This document shows, one piece after another, positions 36,094-45,800 of a stretch of DNA of 64,000 nt (position 1 is its first letter; each line of letters starts with the position of its first letter). This DNA is from Campylobacter sp. RM16189 (GTDB lineage: Bacteria > Campylobacterota > Campylobacteria > Campylobacterales > Campylobacteraceae). The notes under the pieces are model-generated. The model did no database searches and had not been told where the DNA came from. It saw nothing but the letters and a program-made list of their open reading frames with translations. Both the position numbers and the translations under genes were made by a program. The stretch lies in the NCBI RefSeq assembly GCF_012978815.1, contig NZ_LIWR01000004.1:1-64000 (forward strand). Reading direction: 5' to 3'.

Positions 36094-37581
36094 TCATAGT
36101 CCAAGCTCCTTAAGATAGCCATCCATCTTATCTTGAACTATTTTTAGCTCATCTTCAAGCCGTGAAATTTCAAGCTTAACAGCGGTCATATCGACTTGCT
36201 CTTCTTCCTCGTAAGTATCTACATATCTAGGGATGTTTAGATTAAAATCATTTTGCTCTATCTCGTTTATGCTTGCTACGTGAGAATACTTATCGATCCG
36301 GCTTCTATTTTTGTATGCGGTGATGATCTTTTGGATATTTTCATCAGTTAGGCTGTTTTGATTTTTGCTCTTTTCAAATTCACGGCTAGCGTCTATAAAA
36401 ATCACGTCTTCTTTAGTGCGATTTTTCTTAAAGATCATGATGCAAACCGGTATACTTGTGCCGTAAAATAGATTTGCAGGCAGTCCGATGACCGCATCAA
36501 GTAGATTTTCTCTTATTAGTTTTTCTCTTATCCTTCCCTCACTAGCTCCCCTAAATAGCACGCCGTGGGGCAAAATCACGCCCATAGTTCCGTTTGAATT
36601 TAAAGAGCTTATCATGTGAAGCACGAAAGCAAAATCGCCCTTGCTCTTTGGAGGCACACCTCTTTTAAACCTGCCAAAACTGTCATTTGCGGCTATATCT
36701 TCACCCCATTTATCAAGGCTAAAAGGCGGATTTGCAACGACCACATCAAAGGTTTTTAAAAGACTATTTTCAAGATGAAGCGGATTTCTTATCGTATCGC
36801 CCCACTCGATAACCGAGTCATTTATCTCATGCAAAAACATATTCATTTTACAAAGCGCTTGGGTTTGGCTATTTTTCTCCTGTCCGTAAAGACGGAAATT
36901 TTGACCGTTTGTCTGCTTGCTGACTTTTATCAGCAAAGAGCCTGATCCGCAGGTTGGGTCATATATCATGGCGCCGTCTTTTGGCTCTACAAGCTGAGCT
37001 AGCAGATCAGAAACCTCTCCCGGAGTATAAAATTCTCCGCCTTTTTTACCGGCATCGCTAGCAAATTTTGATATAAGATACTCATACGCATCGCCTATAG
37101 CGTCGCTACTTGCTAGGCGTGATGGACGCAGGTCAAGTCTAGGATCGCTAAAGTCTTCGATTAGGTGCTTTAAGATAGCATTTCTTTCTTTTGTGTCTCC
37201 AAGCTTGTTTTTATTGTTAAAATCAATGCTTCTAAAAATCCCTTCCAGCTTTTCGGAGTTATCCTCCTCTATCTTATCAAGCATTTTATTAATGATCTCG
37301 CCTAGATTATCCGCCTCTTTTTGCTCTATAAGCCTTTCAAACGTATGCTCTTCATCGAGTCTAAATTTCTCACGCTTTAAGCTAGCCTCTATGCGATCTT
37401 TTTTATCGCCATATTTTTCTTTTAAATTTTCAAGCTTTTCTTTATAAAAATCGGAAAGATACTTTATAAAAAGCATCGTTAAAATATAATCCTTATAATC
37501 GCTACTATCTATAGTGCCGCGAAATGTATCGCAAGCCTTCCAAACTACATTATTTATAGTATCTTTTGTTGTTTTTTGCAT
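36094..37581 (-). CDS. hsdM: Type I restriction adenine methylase subunit
   Basis: HsdM methylates adenine in the target, using S-adenosylmethionine. The 495-residue protein has the N-terminal helical domain (VWKACDTFRGTIDSSDYKDY), SAM motif I DPTCGSGSLLI, catalytic motif IV VVANPPFSLDKWG, and the GEFYTPGEVSDLL loop usual in HsdM. A C-terminal helix (about residues 460-495) would pack on HsdS. It follows the half-S gene by 2 bases and should be co-translated with it. Confidence 0.95.
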   Translation of the reverse strand: MQKTTKDTINNVVWKACDTFRGTIDSSDYKDYILTMLFIKYLSDFYKEKLENLKEKYGDKKDRIEASLKREKFRLDEEHTFERLIEQKEADNLGEIINKMLDKIEEDNSEKLEGIFRSIDFNNKNKLGDTKERNAILKHLIEDFSDPRLDLRPSRLASSDAIGDAYEYLISKFASDAGKKGGEFYTPGEVSDLLAQLVEPKDGAMIYDPTCGSGSLLIKVSKQTNGQNFRLYGQEKNSQTQALCKMNMFLHEINDSVIEWGDTIRNPLHLENSLLKTFDVVVANPPFSLDKWGEDIAANDSFGRFKRGVPPKSKGDFAFVLHMISSLNSNGTMGVILPHGVLFRGASEGRIREKLIRENLLDAVIGLPANLFYGTSIPVCIMIFKKNRTKEDVIFIDASREFEKSKNQNSLTDENIQKIITAYKNRSRIDKYSHVASINEIEQNDFNLNIPRYVDTYEEEEQVDMTAVKLEISRLEDELKIVQDKMDGYLKELGL

Positions 37582-37583
37582 TT

Positions 37584-38159
37584 TTATCCTTTGATTGCTT
37601 CTTGGAATACTGATTTTGTAAAGATTTTGTTTTTCTCTACCATAGATGTTAAAATTTCATTTTTTTTAGCTGATATTTCTAAAAATTTTACGATTTGTTG
37701 CTGTTTTTGCAGACTAATACTAGGAACTTTAATCTTAGCAAGATCGCTTACTTTTATAGCGGCTATTCTTCCTGAAATGTCGCTATAAAGGGCTTTTTTA
37801 ACGATATTGCTGTTTAGGTAGTAAGCTATAAATTTTGGCTCAAAACTATTTTTTAATCTTAAGCGAGCAACAAGAGATGAAAATATCAAATTTTCGTATT
37901 GAGCATCTATACTCACGGCAAAATTTGGCCATCTAAGGCGTATTAAAACATCTCCTTTTCTTACTAAATAATCATCTTTTAATTGCTCGTTTGATATAAA
38001 ATTTTCACTAAAGTCGTGACTATATATACCGTCTTCACTGAAAGATTTAAGGGAAACTAAGTTGTATCTTTTCTGTGTAGTATCAGCGACTAACGCCTTT
38101 TTGCGTTCAGTCATTAGCCCGATTTTAATTTCAGATATATCTTTAAGCTCAATCCTCAA
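37584..38159 (-). CDS. Half-size HsdS-like protein, one recognition domain
   Basis: The 191-residue protein resembles one half of an S subunit: an opening IELKDISEIKIGLMTERKKA, a recognition-domain core (YLVRKGDVLIRLRWPN, FIAYYLNSNIVKKAL, RIAAIKVSDLAKIKVP), and one C-terminal helix (LQKQQQIVKFLEIS). Its helix differs in sequence from those of the 401-residue HsdS, so it is not a simple duplicate. It is the first gene of the operon, starting at TTG 38159 behind AAAGGA. Half-S proteins can dimerise to make a symmetric recognition unit in some type I systems; whether it is active here is unknown. Confidence 0.75.
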   Translation of the reverse strand: MRIELKDISEIKIGLMTERKKALVADTTQKRYNLVSLKSFSEDGIYSHDFSENFISNEQLKDDYLVRKGDVLIRLRWPNFAVSIDAQYENLIFSSLVARLRLKNSFEPKFIAYYLNSNIVKKALYSDISGRIAAIKVSDLAKIKVPSISLQKQQQIVKFLEISAKKNEILTSMVEKNKIFTKSVFQEAIKG

Positions 38160-38188
38160 AATTCAAATCCTTTTTGTTATATTCAAGA

Positions 38189-38194
38189 ATTATA
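38189..38194 (-). promoter_or_regulatory. Likely -10 box of the hsd operon
   Basis: TATAAT on the minus strand, about 30 bases before the TTG start at 38159, in the 129-base divergent gap. It would drive half-S, hsdM, hsdS, the unknown gene, hsdR and the metallopeptidase. Confidence 0.5.
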
Positions 38195-38257
38195 CAATAT
38201 CGAACTATATAAATCAAGCTAAATTTAAGTATATATCTAAATTAGTTTTGATATTAT

Positions 38258-38263
38258 TATAAT
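38258..38263 (+). promoter_or_regulatory. Likely -10 box of the ATPase gene
   Basis: TATAAT after a T-rich stretch, 25 bases upstream of the ATG at 38289; the ribosome-binding site GAAGGA lies between. Confidence 0.5.
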
Positions 38264-38288
38264 TCAAAAACGATATTGAAGGATAGAT

Positions 38289-39635
38289 ATGTTTGCCAAT
38301 AGAATTAAAGAGCTTAAGCTATTAAATGACGAATATTCTAGTTCTAATTTTTCATTTACAGTGTTATACGGCAGAAGAAGAGTCGGCAAAACAACGCTTT
38401 TAAAAGAGTTTATAAAAGATAAGCCTTCTATATACTTTTTGGCTACTCTTGAAAACTTTAATGTAGTTTTAAATAGATTTAAAGATATAGTGGCGGAATT
38501 TTTACAAGATAGTCTTTTAAAGAGCTTAGAACTAACTGATATAAAGCAGCTATTTAAATATCTCTCAAACAAGAAATTTGATAAAAAACTAATAATAATC
38601 ATAGATGAATTTCAATATCTTAGCAAGATAGATAGCTCTATACCGTCACAATTCCAATACATAATAGATGAGCTACTGAAAGATAAAAGTATCCACCTAA
38701 TACTTTGCGGCTCTATAATATCGATGATGTACGAGCAAACTCTATCTTACAATTCTCCTTTATACGGCAGAAGAACAAGCGATATAAAACTTGAGGCTAT
38801 AGAGTTTGATTATCTAAAAGAATTTTTTAATAATAAGTCAAAAGATGAGCTAATAGAGCTTTATAGTGTGCTTTATGGAGTACCTAAATACCTAGAGATG
38901 TTTAGAGATAGCGGTAATATATTTAAAAGTATAGAGACAAATATATTAAATCCGAATGGATATTTATACAATGAACCTCAATTCATCTTGCAAAATGAGG
39001 TAAACGAACCAATCACCTACTTTTCTATACTTGAAGCTATAGCGAACGGAGAACATAAGATAGGAAATATAGCCGGCAAGTTAAATAAGAATGTTCAAAA
39101 CATCACCTCTTTTATATCGAAACTAATAGAGCTTGATATCATATATAAAGATGTTCCGATAACAGAGAGTAATCCACTAAAGAGCAAAAAAGGACTTTAC
39201 TTTATTAAAGACAACTTCTTTAGATTCTGGTTTAGCTATGTACTACCTTACAAGAGCCAGCTAGAAATAGGTAATACTAACTATGTTTTAAGTATATTAA
39301 AAGAAAACTTTAATAGCTTTATATCTCCTATATATGAAAAACTAGCCTTAAGATATATGATGAATAATTATAGTCTCATAAAATGCGGCAGATGGTGGGA
39401 CAAAGATACTGAAATAGACGTTGTAGGCATAGCACAAGACTACTTAATAGTAGCAGAGTGTAAATACTCTAATAAAAAAGTAGGTATAGACGTATTAAAA
39501 GAACTGCAAGAAAAATCTAAAAAGATAGACTCAAATTTGCCTATAAAGCATTTTTTTATATTTAGCAAAAGTGGATTTACCGATGAACTAAAGAAGCTTA
39601 ATAGTGATGAAATTATATTGGTGGAGTTGGTGTAG
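38289..39635 (+). CDS. ATPase with C-terminal DUF234 nuclease-like domain
   Basis: The 448-residue protein has an archaeal-type AAA/STAND ATPase domain at the N terminus: FTVLYGRRRVGKTTLLKEF (Walker A), IIIIDEFQYLSKID (Walker B) and LILCGSIISMMY (sensor region). A winged-helix part follows (about residues 240-300), then a DUF234 domain with TEIDVVGIAQDYLIVAECKYS, a pattern like the D...ExK centre of restriction-type nucleases. This family is common in archaea and patchy in bacteria, and has no firm function; some link it to mobile elements. It stands divergent from the hsd operon, and has no partner gene. Confidence 0.85.
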   Translation: MFANRIKELKLLNDEYSSSNFSFTVLYGRRRVGKTTLLKEFIKDKPSIYFLATLENFNVVLNRFKDIVAEFLQDSLLKSLELTDIKQLFKYLSNKKFDKKLIIIIDEFQYLSKIDSSIPSQFQYIIDELLKDKSIHLILCGSIISMMYEQTLSYNSPLYGRRTSDIKLEAIEFDYLKEFFNNKSKDELIELYSVLYGVPKYLEMFRDSGNIFKSIETNILNPNGYLYNEPQFILQNEVNEPITYFSILEAIANGEHKIGNIAGKLNKNVQNITSFISKLIELDIIYKDVPITESNPLKSKKGLYFIKDNFFRFWFSYVLPYKSQLEIGNTNYVLSILKENFNSFISPIYEKLALRYMMNNYSLIKCGRWWDKDTEIDVVGIAQDYLIVAECKYSNKKVGIDVLKELQEKSKKIDSNLPIKHFFIFSKSGFTDELKKLNSDEIILVELV

Positions 39636-39985
39636 ATATTTTGACTGCAGAAACAATTCTTTTTAATCATTAAATAGCATTTTTAAATTTAATATTAGGC
39701 TCTGTTTTAGCACTTCATTGATTTTTAAAATTTAATAAATTTTCTGATCTTTTATAAAATTTGTCGTCTATTTTGCAAAATCGTAATTAGCATGAACCGA
39801 AACGTTTAAGTCTTTTACGGTCTCCACTATGTTTTCATAAATTCCCGATGTTAATTACATTAATCAAAACTTAGATGATTTTAATCGAGATATAAGCATT
39901 TATGTTTAATTTTGCCGGCGGGGGTCGGCAGAGGGATTTTTCATTTTTTAAAAAGTGCTTTGAAATGCCGTAGTTTAGGTCTTCG
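39636..39985. other. Intergenic stretch with gene scraps
   Basis: Between the ATPase gene and tRNA-Ser there is no intact gene. On the minus strand about 39770-39850 reads GIYENIVETVKDLNVSVHAN and ends DFAK-stop, with an upstream stop closing the frame, so it looks like the last 25-30 residues of a lost gene. The IS-end-like sequence at 39698-39723 is also here. All of this is consistent with repeated insertion and deletion next to the tRNA. Confidence 0.4.
39698..39723 (+). repeat. Solo IS-end-like sequence, copy 2
   Basis: Starts GGCTCTGTT and has TTGATT at positions 21-26, as does the sequence at 24343-24368; the middle differs. No transposase is seen nearby. Confidence 0.25.
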
Positions 39986-40076
39986 TGGCGGACAGAGAGG
40001 GATTTGAACCCTCGAAGCCCGATTAAGACTTGCACCCTTAGCAGGGGTGTGGTTTCAGCCGCTCACCCATCTGTCC
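39986..40076 (-). tRNA. tRNA-Ser (anticodon GCT)
   Basis: On the minus strand the cloverleaf runs from GGACAGA (5' acceptor strand) to TCTGTCC plus discriminator G and an encoded CCA. The anticodon loop CCCCTGCTAAGGGTG has GCT at 40040-40042. The long variable arm (TCTTAATCGGGC region) is that of a class II serine tRNA. The T-arm reads GAGGGTTCAAATCCCTC. It borders the accessory island that ends near 39.6 kb. Confidence 0.97.
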
Positions 40077-40190
40077 ATAAAAGAAGAAATGTGATTATAT
40101 TAAATAGCTCCTGATATGCCGCTTAAATTTTGTAAATTCTAACTAATCTTTCCAAAGACACTATTTTAGCCTATTCTTATTCGGATTTAG

Positions 40191-40406
40191 AGTATTCGCA
40201 TAATATCAGATCATGCGATAAACATACAAAATACACCTATCGCTTCCACGATCCATTGTGATAGTTCGCCCTATACATATCCTCAAGATCAAGCATATCT
40301 GAGCGAAGCTATATCTGAATATCCAAGAGCTATTAGATCTGCTTCGGTAGATTTTCCGACAAATGGAATTTTTCTAAGCTCACTCATTTGTAACTTCTAT
40401 TTCAGA
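40191..40406 (+). pseudogene. Possible C-terminal gene remnant
   Basis: A 72-codon plus-strand frame without a start, bounded by TAG at 40188 and TAG at 40407, reads HAINIQNTPIASTIHCDSS and then YLSEAISEYPRAIRSASVD. It has natural-looking composition but ends over the pyrF tail. I do not recognise the family. It may be a scrap left by a deletion; the remaining 40077-40190 shows nothing else. Confidence 0.25.
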
Positions 40407-41075
40407 TAGTATTCTTTCGCAGATTTCCCTAGGATTACTATCTTCATATATCGGTCTGCCAACTACGATAAAATCGCTATTTTCTCTTTTTGCGGCATCC
40501 AAATCAGCTACTCTACTTTGATCGTTCGTATCCTCATTAAAAGGACGAATTCCTGGAGTTAAAGTAAGGAAAAAACATGATGTCGCATCTTTTATCATAT
40601 TACTCTCAAATACCGAACAAACCATCCCATCAACACCTACTTCATAAGCACTAACACAAAATTTAAGAACAAAATTTTTTATATCGTCGTTATAAACTAT
40701 TCTAAAACCATCCTCATTAAAACTAGTAAGCGCCGATACAGCAAGAACCAAGGGACGATTTTTTAATAAATTTAAACGGTTCATAACCTCGCTCATCGCC
40801 CGTTTTCCCGCACTTGCATGTATATTTATCATATCAACAGGCAAGCTTGCTATCACTTCTGCGGCATCGGCCATCGTGTTTGGTATATCATGCAGCTTAA
40901 GATCTAAGAAAATTTTAAAATCATCTATTTTTTTTATCTCATTTATGATTTTAGCTCCGTCTCTTAAATAACTTCTAAGCCCAACTTTCATCCAGACATC
41001 AAGGCCACTTAACTTTCTAGCAAGCTCTAAATTTTGCTCCATATTAGGCATATCCAAAGCTACACAAAGTTTCAT
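40380..41075 (-). CDS. pyrF: Orotidine 5'-phosphate decarboxylase
   Basis: PyrF makes UMP from orotidine monophosphate, the last step of de novo pyrimidine synthesis. The 231-residue protein shows LCVALDMPN at the start, the catalytic [13 protein letters not shown] (the DxKxxDI loop), [13 protein letters not shown], and the phosphate-binding [10 protein letters not shown]. The start overlaps the nusB stop by 4 bases. Order pyrF-nusB-ribH-kdsA on one strand matches what I recall for C. jejuni Cj0381c-Cj0384c. Confidence 0.96.
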   Translation of the reverse strand: MKLCVALDMPNMEQNLELARKLSGLDVWMKVGLRSYLRDGAKIINEIKKIDDFKIFLDLKLHDIPNTMADAAEVIASLPVDMINIHASAGKRAMSEVMNRLNLLKNRPLVLAVSALTSFNEDGFRIVYNDDIKNFVLKFCVSAYEVGVDGMVCSVFESNMIKDATSCFFLTLTPGIRPFNEDTNDQSRVADLDAAKRENSDFIVVGRPIYEDSNPREICERILSEIEVTNE

Positions 41076-41467
41076 ATATCACTCCTTGCGGCATCAAGCA
41101 CGCCGTTTATAAATTTCGGAGCCGAGTCGCTTCCAAGCTCTTTAGCAAGCTCTATCGCCTCATTGATTACGACTGCCTTATCGGTATCAGTAAATTTCAT
41201 CTCATACACTCCAAGACGCAATATCGCTCTTTCAACCACGCCTATTTCGTGAATTTTATACTCTTTTAAGTGTACATTAAGGATCTCATCAATAGCGGCT
41301 AAATTTTCATTCACTCCGTCATAAAGCGAGGTCGTGAAATTTCTCTGCTCGTTTCTTATCTTTTTTTCCTCTAAAAACTCATCCTTAAACTCACTCATCT
41401 CACTACCCATCTCCTGAGCGTAAAGTAGCGAAATGACGGCTTGTCTGACCTGATGACGAGTTGCCAT
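41072..41467 (-). CDS. nusB: Transcription antitermination factor NusB
   Basis: The 131-residue helical protein starts [20 protein letters not shown], and has the [19 protein letters not shown] helix and [14 protein letters not shown], followed by KFINGVLDA, all typical of NusB. It binds boxA RNA with S10 in rRNA transcription. It is followed at once by pyrF and preceded by ribH with a 1-base gap. Confidence 0.94.
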   Translation of the reverse strand: MATRHQVRQAVISLLYAQEMGSEMSEFKDEFLEEKKIRNEQRNFTTSLYDGVNENLAAIDEILNVHLKEYKIHEIGVVERAILRLGVYEMKFTDTDKAVVINEAIELAKELGSDSAPKFINGVLDAARSDI

Positions 41468-41468
41468 T

Positions 41469-41939
41469 TTAAACCTTTATATTTTTATATAAATTTAAAA
41501 GCTCTATCGCGCCGCTCATCGCTTCAAAGCCTTTATTCCCGGCCTTACTGCCCGCTCGCTCAATGGCCTGCTCGATACTATCTACCGTTAGCACGCCAAA
41601 TGTTACGGGCTTGCCGTATTTAAGAGTTACGTTTGCGATGCCTTTTGTGGTTTCAGCCGAAACATAGTCAAAATGAGGGGTTGAGCCTCTAATAACCGCT
41701 CCAACGCAGCATATCGCGTCCCATTTGCCGCTCTCAAGAGCTTTTTCAAGAGCCATAGGGATTTCAAATGCCCCCGGAACTAAAATAAGGCTTAAATTTT
41801 TTTCATCTCCGCCGTGGCGAAGAAATGCATCCCTAGCGCCTTCGACAAGCCTATCAGTAATGATGTGGTTAAACCTCGCGTTGATAATTGCGATTTTTTC
41901 TTTTCCGCTTAGTTTTAAATTTCCTTCGATTATGTTCAT
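41469..41939 (-). CDS. ribH: 6,7-dimethyl-8-ribityllumazine synthase
   Basis: RibH condenses the ribityl-uracil and butanone phosphate precursors in riboflavin synthesis. The 156-residue protein has [48 protein letters not shown] and [16 protein letters not shown] with KGFEA, all standard. Start ATG 41939 is 2 bases after the kdsA stop. Confidence 0.96.
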   Translation of the reverse strand: MNIIEGNLKLSGKEKIAIINARFNHIITDRLVEGARDAFLRHGGDEKNLSLILVPGAFEIPMALEKALESGKWDAICCVGAVIRGSTPHFDYVSAETTKGIANVTLKYGKPVTFGVLTVDSIEQAIERAGSKAGNKGFEAMSGAIELLNLYKNIKV

Positions 41940-41941
41940 AA

Positions 41942-42742
41942 TTATCCCCTTAAAATTTCTTGTATTTTTAAAGTCTGCTCTACAACTCTATCCAGCTCGC
42001 CTAAATTTAACATATTTGGTCCATCACACATCGCTTCACACGGATTTATGTGCGTTTCGTAGAAAAACCCATCCACACCCACACTTGCCGCCGCTCTTGC
42101 AAGATACGGCACAAATCTTGCATCTCCGCCACTCTTTTCACCAAGAGCAGAAGGCATCTGAACGCTATGCGTAGCGTCAAATATCACAGGCGCAAATTCT
42201 CTCATTAAAACTAAATTTCTCATATCAACGACCAAATTTCCATATCCAAAAGTGCTTCCGCGCTCCGTTAGCCAAATTCCGTTTTGTTTAGCTATTTCAT
42301 ATCCGTCGCCATCTACACCACGAGTTTCAAGCACTTTTTTAACCGAATGCTTCATCGCGCTTGCTGCTAAAAACTGCCCTTTTTTGATATTTACGACCGA
42401 ATTTGTCTTGGCCGCAGCCACAAGCAAGTCTGTCTGACGACATAAAAACGCAGGAATTTGAAGCACATCGGCAACCTCAGCTACAGGCTTAGCTTGATAG
42501 CTCTCGTGAATGTCCGTTAAAATTTTAAAGCCGAATTCCTTTTTCACACGAGCTAAAATTTCACAACCTTTTTCAAGTCCGGGACCGCGAAAGCTGCTTA
42601 TGCTCGTGCGATTTGCCTTATCAAAACTTGATTTAAAATAAAACTCTATCCTATTATCTTCATTAAATTTCACAAGCCTTTTTGCCACGTCAAACACAAG
42701 CTCTTCGCTCTCGATGACGCAAGGCCCTGCGATTAGTATCAT
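41942..42742 (-). CDS. kdsA: 3-deoxy-D-manno-octulosonate 8-phosphate synthase
   Basis: KdsA joins arabinose 5-phosphate and phosphoenolpyruvate to make KDO 8-phosphate for lipid A core. The 266-residue protein has [66 protein letters not shown] and [11 protein letters not shown]. It is the first gene of the kdsA-ribH-nusB-pyrF operon. The divergent neighbour begins 98 bases away; a minus-strand promoter is not obvious by eye. Confidence 0.96.
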   Translation of the reverse strand: MILIAGPCVIESEELVFDVAKRLVKFNEDNRIEFYFKSSFDKANRTSISSFRGPGLEKGCEILARVKKEFGFKILTDIHESYQAKPVAEVADVLQIPAFLCRQTDLLVAAAKTNSVVNIKKGQFLAASAMKHSVKKVLETRGVDGDGYEIAKQNGIWLTERGSTFGYGNLVVDMRNLVLMREFAPVIFDATHSVQMPSALGEKSGGDARFVPYLARAAASVGVDGFFYETHINPCEAMCDGPNMLNLGELDRVVEQTLKIQEILRG

Positions 42743-42815
42743 TTTCAGCCTTTAAAAATAAAATCTACAGATTATAATCAATTTAACTTTAAGATTATAT
42801 CAATAGATAAAAATA

Positions 42816-42821
42816 TATAAT
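42816..42821 (+). promoter_or_regulatory. Likely -10 box of the Mokosh-like operon
   Basis: TATAAT at 42816-42821 in a very AT-rich stretch, 18 bases before the ATG at 42840; a second TATAAT lies at 42773-42778. The nearer one would give a very short leader. Confidence 0.4.
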
Positions 42822-42839
42822 AAAAACTACTGAAAATTT

Positions 42840-45800
42840 ATGAAAAATGAGCTTAAAATCATGAATAAAATTCTGGGCAAATATAAAATTATAGAAGAAC
42901 AAGACAATGGCAGAATCTTGGCGAAATACAATGATAATCTATACGAAATAGAATGTTTTACTAAAAATCAAAATGATGGTTTTTACTCATACACGGCAAA
43001 AAACTTGACTCAAATTCATCATCAAAATATAAGTAATCTCATAATAGAAGAAGATAATGATAAATTTTATTTTATTCAAAAAAAATATCAAGAAGTTGAA
43101 AAACTGGAATACAAAATTTTTCAAAAATACAATGAGACTTATAGGCATTCAAACCTTATAAAATGTTATTTACAGATAATTTCAGCCATTAAATATATTC
43201 ATCAAAAAAATTTTTATCATGGAAATATAAATCCAGATAATATATTAATTGACTATCAAAATAACGTATATTTGCTTGATTTCGGAAGAAGTTACCTGTA
43301 TTCTATGCTACAAAATAAACCAAATAAAATATTTTATGCTCCAGAACAATTAGAAAAAAATGAGATTAGCAAACAAAGCGACATATATTCTTTTGGTATT
43401 TGCATGCTAAAATTAATAATAGATAGTTTTAATGGATTTATTTTTTTTAAAGCCTACAAAAATCCAAATGATCTAAATAATTTATTTCAGCAAATTTATG
43501 AAAATTATGAGCTTGATGATACTGAAAATAGCTTATTTTTAATAGCAAAAAAGATGATAGAACTAAATCCTGAAAACAGGCTAAATTTAATAGATGCAGA
43601 AAAAGAACTTAAAGAACTTTTAAGTAAGTATCAAAAATTAAATATTTTCGAGATAAATTTAAGCGATAGAGTGGTCAGTGATTATATTCAAAAAAATTCA
43701 GGAGTTGATAAATATAATATAGAAGAATCATTAACAGAAAAACTTGCACATAAAAAATCTTTTTGGAGTTTTGGGCTAGATAAAAAAGGTCAAGAAGAGA
43801 TAAAAATAGCTATTGATAACAATATATTTTGTTGCTCTGCCAAAGATCAGTCTTATTTGTTTTGTTTTAACATTTTAAATAATTCAAGAAAGACGGAGGA
43901 ACTTTATAATCAAGGCTTAGAAAGCGATGATTATTTTAAGATAACTATAGGACATAATCACTGTAATGCTTGTGATGATGTAATGGATTTTAGAGACAGC
44001 TTAAGAGAAGCATTTGAATTAAAACAAGCCGAAGATAAAAAAATAGAAATAGACAAAAAATCAATTAGTACAGAAGAAGAACTTTTGGATGCAGAATATA
44101 AAACTATACAAGAAAAGAAAAATGAGCAATTTTTTATGCTTAGCGATATAGACAAAAGCAAAGATGAAATTAAATTTAAAAGATATGATGATGAAAAAGA
44201 CAGTGATTTTTTAGATTCGATTAATAGCATGGATAGTCTTAGCTCAAATTTAAAAAAATATAAAAATTTCAAACCAGGACAACAGGTCATAATCGAAAGT
44301 GATAACAAAACAGTAAATTTAGCCGGAGAAGTAGTTGAATATAGACAAGACACAAAAATACTGACTGTTAAATTTGAAAAATATACAACAAACAGAGAAA
44401 TTGAAAAAAATATAAAATATAAAATAAGCTATGATTATCAAATAGAAGAAATTATTTGGAACAAGAGACAAAGGGCTTTAAAGGATCTTCAGACATCTAA
44501 TGTAGTAATACCGAATTTATTAAGGAAAATAAACAATCCTAATGAATTTATAAAAAATGATCTTGTGGATGTTAAAAGTTGGAACAATGAATCACTAGAT
44601 AGCAACCAAAAAGAAGCTGTAGTAAAAAGTTTAAGCTTGGCAGAAGATTGTGAAGTTTTGCTTATACAAGGCCCTCCTGGCACAGGTAAAACAACAACTA
44701 TAACAGAAATAGTCAAACAAATTTTGCAGAATAACAAGCACGATAAAATTTTAATAGCATCTCAAAGCAACCAAGCCGTAGATAATGTTCTAGAAAAAAT
44801 TTGCGAGGATGAAGGTAAAATTTTACGCATAGGCAATGACGAATCAAAAATAAGCATGCAAGCTAAAAACTATACGCCAAACAAAGTCATAGATAATCTA
44901 ATAAAAGAGAATTTAGACAGAATTAAAAATAATGCAATAAAACATATTGACCGCAATATACAAAGTGATCTCAGAGAATTACAACAAGATTTTTTCAAAA
45001 GATTGCAAACAATCACATCAAATTTAACAAATAAAAAAGGTACCAAAAATAACGAATTTGCAGTTTTTTTTACAAAAAATATAAGACTTATCTTTGGAAC
45101 CTTACTTGGAATTTCATCCTGGAAGGATTTTAAAGATATAAAATTTGATATTGCTATAGTTGATGAGGCGGGAAGAGCTACTTTAAGTGAATTATTAGTT
45201 CCTTGTATAAAAGCAAAAAAGATAGTTTTAGTTGGAGATCATAAGCAGCTTGCACCTGTAATAGATGATGATGTTTTTGAAAAAATAGATGATAAAAATA
45301 ACGCCAAAACATCTTTTTTCGAAAGGCTCTTTGAGAGGCTTAAAACAGCTGATAGAGAAAATTTGAAACATACACTAACTAACAATTATCGCTCCGAAAG
45401 AAATATATGTGAGCTTTACAGCAATGCCTTTTATGATGGAAATCTTAATGTTAGTGATGAAGTAAACAAAACAAAACAACATGGATTTAAATATTTTAAT
45501 TCAAGTGTAGTATGGCTTGACACCTCTGGGCTAGAGAACAAAGAAGATGCTCAGCAAGGAACAGGAAAGATAAATCGTTGCAACGCAACTTACATAAGAA
45601 AAACCCTAGAAACATTATATCGGACAATAATCGATGAAAAACTAAACTACGATATAGGCATTATAACACCGTATAAAGCGCAAAAATCATTACTCGAGCA
45701 AAATATTAAGAAAAAAGACTTTAAAGAGCTAAAAATAGATATAGGAACAGTTGATAGTTTTCAAGGAAGCGATAGAGATATTATTATCTATGATTGTGTT

